From Hyphomicrobiales bacterium (GTDB lineage: Bacteria; Pseudomonadota; Alphaproteobacteria; Rhizobiales; Rhizobiaceae), in NCBI GenBank assembly GCA_900473185.1, contig UCKU01000035.1, positions 1-63,187 of the forward strand: DNA of 63,187 nucleotides, in the 5' to 3' direction. This document shows, in pieces, positions 36,903 through 45,837 of this stretch (positions within the stretch are counted from its first letter, which is position 1; every line of letters starts with the position of its first letter). Position numbers and translations under genes: made by a program. The notes beneath the pieces were generated by a model. It ran no database searches and was not told where the DNA came from. It worked only from the letters and a program-made list of their open reading frames with translations.

Positions 36903-38039
36903 ATGCGGTATCTTCGATCCGGGCCGCGGCGACGTCAGACAGAGGAAACGGCCGTAACGCGGGGTAAAACAATCGGTCTGCGATCGGGAGAAATCGCCGA
37001 CAGAAATATCCGCGTCATTCTGGAGGCTATCCGCCGGCACGGTCCGTTGACCCGCATGGAACTTGGCCAGCATTCCGGGCTTACCGGGCCGGGCATCACC
37101 AATATTCTGCGCCGCCTCGGCGAGGGAGGGTTGGTGACGTCGCACCGCCGCAACGGCGCAGGCAACAGCGCGACCGCCACCGAATTTGCCTTGCGCCCCG
37201 ATGGGGCATTCTCGATCGGCATCAGGGTTCGCCAGAGCCGGGGCGAAGCCGTCCTTATCGACCTCAGCGGCCAGGTCCACGATCGGGACTACTTTTCCCT
37301 CGACGCGGCAGCGCGCGTGCCGTCAATTCTTTCAGCCACCCAGAAAATGATCGGCCGGCATGCCGGCATGCCGATCATCGGCCTGGGGATCGGGTCAAAC
37401 GACTGGGCCACGCAGGAAAGCGATGAGCTCGATGCAGCATCCACGCTTCCCGTCAATCACGTGGAGAACGAGTGCACCGCAAGCCTGCTTGCCGAGCGCA
37501 CTATCGGCGCGCCTGCCCCCGAAGGCGGACTGGCGATGATCATCATCGACGAAGATGTCCAGGCCGGCTTCCTCGTTCGCGGCATTCCCTATTCGGGCGT
37601 CCACGGACGTGCGGGCAGTATCGGTGAGATGCTGACTGGCCCCGACAATGTCCGGCTGAACACGGTGGTCGGTTTCGGCGCGCTGCGTGCACTGGTCAGC
37701 GATGACGAGTTCAAACGCCTCATTTCGGGTGAAGAGCCGTCTTCCCCTCAGTTGACGCAGTGGATCCGCGATGCGGCAAGCCACCTGCTCGACCCGATCA
37801 TAGCCATGGCCGGCTTTATCGCGCCTGGTGTGATCATGATCGGCGGCGACCTGCCGCGAAGTGTCATCGAGGCGCTGATCCACCAACTCTCCGTCGAGCG
37901 ACGCGACACATCCAAGCGGCCCTTCCTGACGCCGTGGATTTCGCCGATGAAGCCGGCAAGCTTCAGCGGCGGCGGCGTGGCGCTGGGGGCGGCACTGCTG
38001 CCCTTCCTCAACACCCTGCTGCCACCGGTTTCCGCCTGA
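36903..38039 (+). CDS. ROK-family transcriptional repressor (alpha-mannosidase locus)
   Basis: The 378-residue protein has an N-terminal winged helix (ILEAIRRHGPLTRMELGQHS, GLTGPGITNILRRL) and a ROK sugar-binding domain. The CxCGxxGCxE zinc motif of ROK kinases is missing, and the ATP-site motifs are degenerate, so it should be a regulator without kinase activity. The ATG at 36903 follows GGGAAG at 6 nt; an extension to 36792 would cross the promoter and is rejected. It is divergent from the GH38 gene and is the best candidate to bind the AAGT-W-ACTT sites. Confidence 0.9.
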   Translation: MRYLRSGPRRRQTEETAVTRGKTIGLRSGEIADRNIRVILEAIRRHGPLTRMELGQHSGLTGPGITNILRRLGEGGLVTSHRRNGAGNSATATEFALRPDGAFSIGIRVRQSRGEAVLIDLSGQVHDRDYFSLDAAARVPSILSATQKMIGRHAGMPIIGLGIGSNDWATQESDELDAASTLPVNHVENECTASLLAERTIGAPAPEGGLAMIIIDEDVQAGFLVRGIPYSGVHGRAGSIGEMLTGPDNVRLNTVVGFGALRALVSDDEFKRLISGEEPSSPQLTQWIRDAASHLLDPIIAMAGFIAPGVIMIGGDLPRSVIEALIHQLSVERRDTSKRPFLTPWISPMKPASFSGGGVALGAALLPFLNTLLPPVSA

Positions 38040-38054
38040 CGTCTTAGTATCGGA

Positions 38055-39101
38055 TCAGGCAAGCGCCTCGTCCGTGTGGCTGACATCCGAGGCAAGCGCT
38101 CTGTCGAGCACTTTCTGGATATTCGCCGCCCTGCGGAACGAAGGTTCCTGCGTTCTGCCTGCCCTGACGGCCTGCACGAAGCGCTGATAATTCGTTTCCA
38201 CCGGATCGAAGGCAATGTCGCGCCATGTCGCGGTGTGAACGTCTTCGCCAAGGCAGGCACGAAGCGTTGACTTTCCGGTATCGTAGATCATCTCGATCGA
38301 ACCGGTCTCGCCATAGACCCTGAGGCGCAGCTGATCCATCTGGCCGGCCGCCGTTCGCGTCGCCTGGATGGTGCCGATCGCACCCGTCGTGAAGTCGACA
38401 TTCATCGTGAAACTGTCATTCGCATCGAGATCATATTCGCCGATCTTGTCTCCCGGAGCCTTGTTGAAGGTCTTCAGCCGCGCGAAGACGTGGGCGACAT
38501 CGAGCCCCGAACCATAGGACGCAAAATCGACGATATGGATGCCGATATCGCCAAGTGCGCCGTTCGAGCCGTGTTTCTTGCTGAGGCGCCATAGCCATTT
38601 GCTCTCGCTCTTCCAGTCGCCCCAATGGCGCCCGACAAGCCAGCTCTGCAGATGCGATGCCTCGACATGCCTGATCTCGCCGATCTCGCCGGCAAGCACC
38701 ATCTGCCGCCCCTTCTGCAGGGCGGGCGAATTGCGATAGGTAAAATTGACCATGCCGACCTTGCCCGCTTTTTCGATGGCATCGGTCATTTCCATCGCCT
38801 TGATGGCATCGGTCGCCAGCGGCTTTTCGCAGAAGACATGTTTGCCCGCTGCAATCGCCTGAAGCGTCGTCGGGTGGTGGATGCGGTCGGGCGTGACGTT
38901 GGCAACGGCATCGAACTCGCCCCAGGCAAGGGCTTCCTCGAGTGTGCTGAAGTGATTGGGGATGCCATGTTCCAAGCAAAAGGCCGCCAGCCGCTCGGGT
39001 ACGACGTCAACCCCGCCCACGACGCTAACGCCTTCGATCGCCTTGAAATTTGCAGCATGCTGGTTGGCCATTCCGCCAGTGCCGAGAATGAGTAAGCGCA
39101 T
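38055..39101 (-). CDS. Gfo/Idh/MocA-family oxidoreductase
   Basis: The 348-residue NAD(P)-dependent enzyme has an N-terminal Rossmann fold (ILGTGGMANQHAANF) and the family EKP motif with the catalytic-type lysine (HVFCEKPLATDA). Members oxidise or reduce sugars, inositols and amino-sugars. GGAGG lies 5 nt before the ATG at 39101. It is divergent from the importer operon and convergent with the ROK gene, so it may act on the released sugar of this locus. Confidence 0.92.
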   Translation of the reverse strand: MRLLILGTGGMANQHAANFKAIEGVSVVGGVDVVPERLAAFCLEHGIPNHFSTLEEALAWGEFDAVANVTPDRIHHPTTLQAIAAGKHVFCEKPLATDAIKAMEMTDAIEKAGKVGMVNFTYRNSPALQKGRQMVLAGEIGEIRHVEASHLQSWLVGRHWGDWKSESKWLWRLSKKHGSNGALGDIGIHIVDFASYGSGLDVAHVFARLKTFNKAPGDKIGEYDLDANDSFTMNVDFTTGAIGTIQATRTAAGQMDQLRLRVYGETGSIEMIYDTGKSTLRACLGEDVHTATWRDIAFDPVETNYQRFVQAVRAGRTQEPSFRRAANIQKVLDRALASDVSHTDEALA

Positions 39102-39272
39102 CTGATCCTCCATAGATGTCAGGTTCGGCCACCTTCACGTAGCCGAGGCAAAACCTCACCGTGCCATCGCGGATGCCCGAAATGGCTCGATTTTTTGTGA
39201 TCGGGAAATGCGGCTGCGGTCCGCTAACTTGTGTTGAATGTCGCCGGCATCTCAATCCTCCCAAGCTGCGGC

Positions 39273-39300
39273 TTGACATCAAATCAAAGTAACTTAATCT
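39273..39300 (+). promoter_or_regulatory. Importer promoter with overlapping ROK operator
   Basis: TTGACA and TAATCT are separated by 16 nt, and CAAAGTAACTTAATCT overlaps the -10 exactly as in the alpha-mannosidase promoter (15 of 16 bases the same). The palindromic core is AAGTAACTT. The expected leader to the binding-protein ATG is about 70 nt. Confidence 0.8.
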
Positions 39301-39378
39301 AATTAATGCAGCATGGAAATGAGGAGAGGTCAACCGACCACCAGGCTGTATCCGTTTAAAATGGGGAGGAGACCCATC

Positions 39379-40677
39379 ATGAAGAGAGCGTTCATCAGCG
39401 CGTTAGCGCTGAGCACAATGTTATTTTCAGTGCCTGCCGCATTTGCCCAGGAGCTTGCGACAAAGGACAGGATCGGCGCTGCCGATGCGTCAAAAACCCT
39501 TGTCGTCCGGCTCACGAACGACAGCCCGAACAACGCCGATCCGGCAATCGCCGAAGGCTATCAGAAACTCTTCGTCGATTTCATCAAGAAGCATCCCGAC
39601 TGGAAACTGCAGATGCAGTTCATGTCCTCCGACATCGGCACGGAACAGGCCAAAATGCTGGAGCAGGCCAAGGCCGGCAATGCGCCGGATTGCGCCGCCG
39701 TCGACTCCTTCGTGCTCTCGCAGTTCATGGTCAATAAGGTGCTGGCGGATTTTACGCCCTATTTCACCAAGGAAGAAGTCGCCGATCTCTTCCCCTTCAT
39801 CCGCAGCGGCATCACCGACAAGGGTCAGACGATCCGCGCCTGGTGGTGGGATACGGACCTTCGCGTCCTCTACCGCAACAAGTCTGTTGTAGCCGATGCG
39901 CCGCAGACCTGGGACGACCTGAAGAAGGCCGCACTTGCCTCCACCAAGGAAGGCATGGAAGGCGTCCTCTTCAACGGCGGGCGCTGGGAAGGCACCACCT
40001 TCGACTGGCTGGCGAACTACTGGGCGCTCGGCGGCAAGCTCGTCGACGACTCGGGCAAGCCGGTCTTCGGCGAAGGCGAGAACAAGGAGAAATTCCTGAA
40101 GGCGCTGAACTACTTCAAGGATCTCGTCGATTCCGGTGCGGCCCCCAAGCGCGTCACCACCATCGCCAACTACGACGACATGAACGCGGCGGCGGCAGCG
40201 GCGACGACGGCGCTCTTCATCGGCGGCAACTGGCAATATGCGCAGCTGAAGGCGACGCTCGACGAAGAGGAATTCAAGAACTGGACCTTCTCACCGATCC
40301 CCGGCCCTTCGGCCAATGAGCGCTCGACCGGCACCGGCGGCTGGACGATCGCGTCCTTCAGCAAGGACAAGGAGAAGGTCGAGCTTTGCGCCAATCTTGC
40401 GCGCGATGTCTATATGGGCCCGGCAAACGCGCTGCAGCAGCAGTTGCCGACGCGCAAGTCGCTCTTCGACAAGTATGAGGTCTTCTCGACGGAAGCCAAC
40501 AAGACCTTCGCCAATGCCCTGGTCAACGGCCAGGCCCGGCCCGGCGTGCCGATCTACCCCGAGATCTCTAACCAGATCCAGATCATGATGGGCGACGTGC
40601 TCTCGGGAACGAAGAAACCGGAAGAAGCCCTGGATGCCGCATTCAGCGCGGCGATGGAGGCCTACAAGCGGCTCTGA
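39379..40677 (+). CDS. Sugar ABC transporter substrate-binding protein (mannosidase locus)
   Basis: The 432-residue family-1 binding protein starts with a clear signal peptide, MKRAFISALALSTMLFSVPA, cleaved after AFA. GGGAGGAG lies 7 nt upstream. It is first in a six-gene operon (binding protein, two permeases, ROK regulator, isomerase, ATPase) and should deliver a mannose-containing oligosaccharide or related glycoside, judging from co-control with the alpha-mannosidase. Confidence 0.93.
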   Translation: MKRAFISALALSTMLFSVPAAFAQELATKDRIGAADASKTLVVRLTNDSPNNADPAIAEGYQKLFVDFIKKHPDWKLQMQFMSSDIGTEQAKMLEQAKAGNAPDCAAVDSFVLSQFMVNKVLADFTPYFTKEEVADLFPFIRSGITDKGQTIRAWWWDTDLRVLYRNKSVVADAPQTWDDLKKAALASTKEGMEGVLFNGGRWEGTTFDWLANYWALGGKLVDDSGKPVFGEGENKEKFLKALNYFKDLVDSGAAPKRVTTIANYDDMNAAAAAATTALFIGGNWQYAQLKATLDEEEFKNWTFSPIPGPSANERSTGTGGWTIASFSKDKEKVELCANLARDVYMGPANALQQQLPTRKSLFDKYEVFSTEANKTFANALVNGQARPGVPIYPEISNQIQIMMGDVLSGTKKPEEALDAAFSAAMEAYKRL

Positions 40678-40707
40678 TCCCGGGCATTTTTTGACGCTTC
40701 AGATAAC

Positions 40708-40734
40708 GACGGCGCCTGCCTTTTAGGCGCCGTC
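40708..40734 (+). other. Intercistronic stem-loop after the binding-protein gene
   Basis: Perfect 10-bp arms GACGGCGCCT and AGGCGCCGTC enclose a 7-nt loop, 31 nt after the binding-protein stop. It probably protects the upstream mRNA or reduces readthrough into the permease genes, giving binding protein in excess. Confidence 0.7.
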
Positions 40735-40762
40735 GACAGTGCCAAACCGGACAGAGAAGCCA

Positions 40763-41692
40763 ATGAGCCCTATTGCCATCGAGGCTGACAGCCCGCCTCA
40801 AAGCAGAACGTTCATGCGCCGGTTCGCCGGTGCGCCCCTGCCCTGGATCATGCCCGTGATCGTCGTCATCGGCATATTTTACCTGTATCCCGTCATCGAC
40901 GTTTTCCGGCTTTCCTTCACCAATGCGACGCTGATCGGCGAAAACCAGAACTATACGCTGGGTTCGATCGCCAATGCGCTCAGCTCGCCGCAACTGCCTG
41001 ACATTCTCTGGGCGACGCTGATCTTCGTCGGCGGCAGCGTCATCGGCCAGCAGATTCTCGGTCTTGCAGTCGCTGTCACTGTCATCCGCGGCGAAAAGCG
41101 CGGCCTGTTCGGCACCACGATCCTGAGGACGACGGCGCTGGTCGCCTGGGTCGTGCCAGGCATTGCCGGCGGCATCATCTGGCAGATGCTGTTTTCCGAA
41201 GCGCCTTATGGCGCGCTGAACAGCATTTTGAGGCTGATGCACATGCCGACAGTTGCCTGGCTTTCCGATCCGGCGATGGCGCCCTGGTCGACGCTGATCT
41301 CGAACATCTGGCGCGGCACGGCCTTTTCGATGGTCGTGATGTATGCGGCGCTGAAATCGATCGATCCCTCGCTCTACGAAGCCGCCGAGGTTGACGGTGC
41401 CACGGCTTCGCAGCAGTTCTTTTTCGTGACACTTCCGCAGCTGCGCGCCGCAATTCTCGTCAACATGATCCTGATCACCATCCAGACGGTCAACACCTTC
41501 GACGCGATCATCACGCTGACAGGCGGCGGACCGGGACGCGCGACCGAGGTGATTTCGCTCTACGTCTTCAACATCGTCTTCCGAAACTACGATCTCTCCG
41601 GCGGCAGCGTGCTTTCGGTGCTGATGCTGATCATCAGCCTCGGCCTGGCCTTCGTCTATGCGTCGTTCCTGCCGAAGGAGGAAGAGCAATGA
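40763..41692 (+). CDS. Sugar ABC transporter permease, MalF type
   Basis: The 309-residue membrane protein has about six hydrophobic segments and EAA loop EAAEVDGATASQQFFFVTLP. AGAGAAG precedes the ATG at 40763; a GTG at 40739 falls just after the stem-loop and is less likely. Confidence 0.93.
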   Translation: MSPIAIEADSPPQSRTFMRRFAGAPLPWIMPVIVVIGIFYLYPVIDVFRLSFTNATLIGENQNYTLGSIANALSSPQLPDILWATLIFVGGSVIGQQILGLAVAVTVIRGEKRGLFGTTILRTTALVAWVVPGIAGGIIWQMLFSEAPYGALNSILRLMHMPTVAWLSDPAMAPWSTLISNIWRGTAFSMVVMYAALKSIDPSLYEAAEVDGATASQQFFFVTLPQLRAAILVNMILITIQTVNTFDAIITLTGGGPGRATEVISLYVFNIVFRNYDLSGGSVLSVLMLIISLGLAFVYASFLPKEEEQ

Positions 41693-42531
41693 GCGGACGC
41701 ACCGGAACACGGCTCGGCGATGCCATGAGCTATCTCTTCATGCTGGTGATGTTCGTCTTCTTTGCCGGCCCCCTCACCTATCTCCTGTCGATGGCGCTGC
41801 GTGACAAGCGTGAGGTCTATCGCGGCGCGGCGCGTTATATTCCCGACAATCCCACCATCCAGAATTTCATCACCGTTCTCAACAACAGCTATTTTCCAAT
41901 CTATCTCTGGAACGGCCTGAAGCTTGCGGCCTTGAGCGGCTTCGGCGTGCTGATCGTCGCCTTGCCTGCCGCTTACGCTTTCTCGCGCTTCCAGTTCCGC
42001 GGTAAGGGCCTCTCGATGATGGGGCTCCTGCTTTTCCAGATGATCTCGCCGCTCGTCATCATGGTGCCGCTCTATCGCTACATGAACCGTCTCGGTCTCC
42101 TCGACACGCATTTTGCCGTCGTCATGGTCTATATCGCGCTCGGTGTTCCCCTTGCGACCTGGCTGTTGAAAGGCACCGTCGACGGCATTCCGCGCAGCCT
42201 GGACGAAGCCGCGATGATCGACGGATGCAACCGCTTCTCGGTCTTCTGGCGCATCATCCTGCCCCTGTCGGCGCCGGGCATTGCCTCGGTCTTCATCATC
42301 ACGGTGATTGCCGGCTGGTCGCAATTCCTGGTGCCTTTCCTGCTGCTCACCAAAAATGACCTGATGCCGATCGGCGTCGGAATCTTTAACTTCCGTGGCA
42401 TGCAGACCGACTCGTCCATCCAGCTGCTAGCCGCCGCCTGCCTGATTTCCGTCGTTCCGGCGATCGTGGCGTTCCTGTCGCTCCAGCGGCTGATCCTTGG
42501 CGCCATGACCAGTGGCGCGGTGAAAGGGTAA
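41689..42531 (+). CDS. Sugar ABC transporter permease, MalG type
   Basis: The 280-residue membrane protein has about six hydrophobic segments and EAA loop DEAAMIDGCNRFSVFWRIIL. Its ATG overlaps the stop of the MalF-type gene (ATGA). Confidence 0.93.
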   Translation: MSGRTGTRLGDAMSYLFMLVMFVFFAGPLTYLLSMALRDKREVYRGAARYIPDNPTIQNFITVLNNSYFPIYLWNGLKLAALSGFGVLIVALPAAYAFSRFQFRGKGLSMMGLLLFQMISPLVIMVPLYRYMNRLGLLDTHFAVVMVYIALGVPLATWLLKGTVDGIPRSLDEAAMIDGCNRFSVFWRIILPLSAPGIASVFIITVIAGWSQFLVPFLLLTKNDLMPIGVGIFNFRGMQTDSSIQLLAAACLISVVPAIVAFLSLQRLILGAMTSGAVKG

Positions 42532-42572
42532 GGTCGGTTTGCGTGTCCGTGGCAGATAGAGGATCTCAATCC

Positions 42573-43811
42573 ATGAACCAGATGAACGGCGCCAGACTGT
42601 CCCCCGATCTGACGGGGGCCAATGTCGAGGATGCGGGCGAGCACAACAGGGCCGTCGTGCTGCGTTGCGTTCATCGGCAGGCGCCGATTTCGCGTGCCGA
42701 AATTGCCCGACAGACCGGCTTCACGAAGCCGGCGATCGCACGGATCGTCGATCGCCTGCTCGACGAGGGCCTGATCATCGAGGCTCGCCGGCGGCATGGG
42801 CTGAGGGGCCAGCCGGCAATCGAGCTCGAGATCAATCCCGATGCGTTTTTCGCAATCGGCATCAATATCGATCGCGATCACCTGACGATTGTCGCCGTCG
42901 ATGCCGTCGGCAACGTGCGTGCCCGGGTCCACCACGAAAAACGCTATGTGCGTCCGGCCGAGTTCATGCAGCTGACGGCCGATGCGATATCGCATTTCCA
43001 GCGAAGCCGCCTCGTCGACGATGCCCACCTGGCCGGCATCGGGCTCGCCATGCCCGACTGGCTCGGAGAGATCCCCTTCCTCGGCATGCCCGACGATTAT
43101 TCGGAATGGATGGAATTCGACGTACGGGCAGCAATAGAAAACCTGACGCAGCATCCGGTCTTCATCGAAAATGAGACCAATGCCGCAGCACTTGCCGAGC
43201 TTGACTATGGCCTCGGGGCGGAAAGCCGCAGCTTCTTTTATATCGCCATCAACGCCTGTCTCGGCGGAGGGCTCGTTCTCGACGGCAACGGCCATCGCGG
43301 CGCCATGGCGCTGAGCGGCGAAATCGGATGGCTGCCGATTGCCGACGACCGGGACAAGACCGCGCCGAAGGTCGATCTTCTCGGCGAGATGGTGACGATG
43401 TTTTTTCTCTACAAGTTTCTTGGCGAACATGGCGTCCATGCAAGCGTGCCTCAGGACCTTCTCACACTCGATGCACGTGGCAAGGCTCTGGTGTCGAAGT
43501 GGCTGAAGGAAATGAGCGCTCACCTTGCCGTTGCGGTCAAGCATATCGGCATGATCGTCGATCCCGATGCCATCATCATCGGCGGCCGATTGCCGATCCG
43601 CATGATCGACGAGTTGCTCCGCTACGTTCACGAACATCTGACGGCCGGAGACAACACTCTGCCTTCGCTGCATCGTGCCTCGATCGGCGAGGACGCTTCA
43701 GCACTCGGTGCTGCGGCGATGCCGATGGCCGCGGCCCTGATGCTGGCATCCGCCGACGCCGTTCAACGCACCCGTTCGCCCCTCAAATTCATGGATCGCC
43801 TGAACAACTGA
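42573..43811 (+). CDS. ROK-family regulator inside the importer operon
   Basis: The 412-residue protein has a winged helix (LRCVHRQAPISRAEIARQTG, FTKPAIARIVDRLL) and a ROK domain. The Cys zinc motif is absent, which favours a regulator over a kinase. AGAGG lies about 10 nt before the ATG at 42573; a GTG at 42543 is an alternative that would add 10 residues. It is co-transcribed between the permease and isomerase genes, so this locus has two ROK proteins, one in the operon and one beside the mannosidase. Confidence 0.9.
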   Translation: MNQMNGARLSPDLTGANVEDAGEHNRAVVLRCVHRQAPISRAEIARQTGFTKPAIARIVDRLLDEGLIIEARRRHGLRGQPAIELEINPDAFFAIGINIDRDHLTIVAVDAVGNVRARVHHEKRYVRPAEFMQLTADAISHFQRSRLVDDAHLAGIGLAMPDWLGEIPFLGMPDDYSEWMEFDVRAAIENLTQHPVFIENETNAAALAELDYGLGAESRSFFYIAINACLGGGLVLDGNGHRGAMALSGEIGWLPIADDRDKTAPKVDLLGEMVTMFFLYKFLGEHGVHASVPQDLLTLDARGKALVSKWLKEMSAHLAVAVKHIGMIVDPDAIIIGGRLPIRMIDELLRYVHEHLTAGDNTLPSLHRASIGEDASALGAAAMPMAAALMLASADAVQRTRSPLKFMDRLNN

Positions 43812-43842
43812 AACAGCCGGCAAGGCCGCTGGGAGGATATTG

Positions 43843-44697
43843 ATGAAGATTGGTTTTTATACGTCGACATTCAACGACCGGCCGCTAGAAGAAGTAGTGA
43901 ATTTCGCTGCTTCGGCCGGTTTCGACGCAATCGAAATCGATGTCGGCGGCCATATCAAGACGCCGGACAGGGTGCAGGCTGCGGTGGCACTTGCACGCGA
44001 ACATAATCTCTTCGTCTCCTCGATCACTTATTTCGGCAATCAGCTCGATGCCGACAGCGACAAGCGCGGCGAGCTTCGCGCCCGTACCGAGGAATTTGCC
44101 CAGGCGATTGGCGAAGCGGGCGTGCCGATCTTCGTGATCTTTCCCGGACGCAACGACAATGCCGACGACGAAGCCAACTACGATGATTTTGCCGAATTCA
44201 CCAACCGGTTGATCAGCGAGACGACGTCGAGCGGTCTCGTTTTCGCGATCGAAAACTGGCCAGGGCCTAAGGACAACTTCATCGGAACCACGCCAAAGGG
44301 CTGGCACGAACTCTTCAAGCGGATACCCGACCGGCGCTTTGGTCTCGAATTCGATCCTTCGCACCTCATCCGCATCGGCGTCGACCCCTATATCGCGATG
44401 GATGCGGTCAAGGATCGCATCGCCATTCTCCATGCCAAGGACACCGCAATCGATGCGGCCACGCAACAGGCGGTCGGCTATCACGGCAAGGGCTGGTGGC
44501 AGTACAAGTTGCCGGGTAAAGGCCTTCTCGACTGGCCGCGCTTTCTGCGCCAGGCGCGGACGAACGGCTTCGACGGCAGCCTTTCGATCGAGCACGAGGA
44601 CGCCGCCTACGGATGGCCGGGTAAGGATCTCGCGGCCAGAAAAGAGGGCGAACGCCTTGGCCTCGCCTACCTCAGAAGCGTGTTGGACGAGCTTTGA
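43843..44697 (+). CDS. Sugar phosphate isomerase/epimerase-like TIM barrel (xylose isomerase-like)
   Basis: The 284-residue protein starts MKIGFYTSTFNDRPLEEVV and shows the metal-site motifs of the family: FAIENWPG, LEFDPSHLIRIG, ILHAKDT and SIEHEDA, which supply Glu, Asp, His and Glu ligands. Members interconvert aldoses and ketoses or epimerise keto-sugars and inosose derivatives. GGGAGG lies 7 nt before the ATG. With the oxidoreductase at 38055 it could process the imported sugar. Confidence 0.9.
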   Translation: MKIGFYTSTFNDRPLEEVVNFAASAGFDAIEIDVGGHIKTPDRVQAAVALAREHNLFVSSITYFGNQLDADSDKRGELRARTEEFAQAIGEAGVPIFVIFPGRNDNADDEANYDDFAEFTNRLISETTSSGLVFAIENWPGPKDNFIGTTPKGWHELFKRIPDRRFGLEFDPSHLIRIGVDPYIAMDAVKDRIAILHAKDTAIDAATQQAVGYHGKGWWQYKLPGKGLLDWPRFLRQARTNGFDGSLSIEHEDAAYGWPGKDLAARKEGERLGLAYLRSVLDEL

Positions 44698-44718
44698 TAG
44701 CGACCTGGGAGGACGGAA

Positions 44719-45780
44719 ATGGCCCATGTTAGAGTGAATAGTGCGCGCAAGGATTATGGCGCATTCAAAGCCATCAAAGGCGTGTCGGTCGATATCCGCG
44801 ACGGCGAGTTCGTCGTCCTCGTCGGCCCCTCGGGCTGCGGCAAATCCACCCTGCTCAGAATGATCGCCGGTCTGGAGGATATCAGCTCGGGCGAGATCCA
44901 GATCGGCAAGCATATCGTCAACGAGTTGGCGCCGAAGGATCGTGACATCGCCATGGTGTTCCAGAACTACGCCCTCTATCCGCATATGACGGTCGCCAAG
45001 AATATGGGCTTCTCGCTGCGGCTGAAGCGTATGCCGAAGACGGAGATCGATCGGCGCGTTGGCAATGCCGCAAAGATCTTGGGCCTGGAGGCGCTCCTAG
45101 AGCGCTATCCGAAGCAATTGTCAGGCGGCCAGCGGCAGCGTGTTGCCATGGGTCGCGCGATCGTCAGGGATCCCGCCGTCTTTCTGTTCGACGAGCCCCT
45201 GTCGAACCTCGATGCCAAGCTCCGCGTCCAGATGCGATCCGAGATCAAGGAGCTGCATCAGCGGCTGAAGACCACGACGATCTATGTCACCCATGACCAG
45301 ATCGAGGCGATGACGATGGCAGACAAGATCGTCGTGATGAAGGACGGCCTGATCGAACAATCGGGCTCGCCGCTCGAACTCTACGACCGCCCGAACAACC
45401 TCTTCGTCGCCGGTTTCATCGGCTCTCCTGCCATGAACTTCATCAAGGGCAGCATGACGAATGAGGGCTTCCGAACCGCAGATGGGCTTGTCCTGTCGAG
45501 CGAGCGGCGCCCGCCCGGCGCCGTCACCTACGGCATTCGCCCTGAGCACATCACACTCGACCCCGACGGCATCGAAGTGACAACCGCCGTTGTCGAGCCG
45601 ACGGGGTCCGAGACATTGGTGATTGCCCGTCTCGGCACGCAGACGATCAGCTGCGTCTTCCGGGAGCGGATCAGAGCAGCCCCCGGCGACGTGCTGCGGA
45701 TTGCTCCGCTCCATGATGCCGTCCACCTGTTCGACGAGGATGAGCAGCGCATCACTGCTGGCGAACCGGTGCTGAACTGA
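44719..45780 (+). CDS. MalK/UgpC-type sugar ABC transporter ATPase
   Basis: The 353-residue protein has Walker A GPSGCGKST, signature LSGGQRQRVAMGRA, Walker B FLFDEPLSNLD and a TOBE domain (GIRPEHITL). GGGAGG precedes the ATG. It is the last gene of the operon and completes the importer. Confidence 0.94.
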   Translation: MAHVRVNSARKDYGAFKAIKGVSVDIRDGEFVVLVGPSGCGKSTLLRMIAGLEDISSGEIQIGKHIVNELAPKDRDIAMVFQNYALYPHMTVAKNMGFSLRLKRMPKTEIDRRVGNAAKILGLEALLERYPKQLSGGQRQRVAMGRAIVRDPAVFLFDEPLSNLDAKLRVQMRSEIKELHQRLKTTTIYVTHDQIEAMTMADKIVVMKDGLIEQSGSPLELYDRPNNLFVAGFIGSPAMNFIKGSMTNEGFRTADGLVLSSERRPPGAVTYGIRPEHITLDPDGIEVTTAVVEPTGSETLVIARLGTQTISCVFRERIRAAPGDVLRIAPLHDAVHLFDEDEQRITAGEPVLN

Positions 45781-45837
45781 TGACGTGTGACAGGGCATCG
45801 GTAACACACCGCTATCTCATACGCCTTCACGAGGTCA

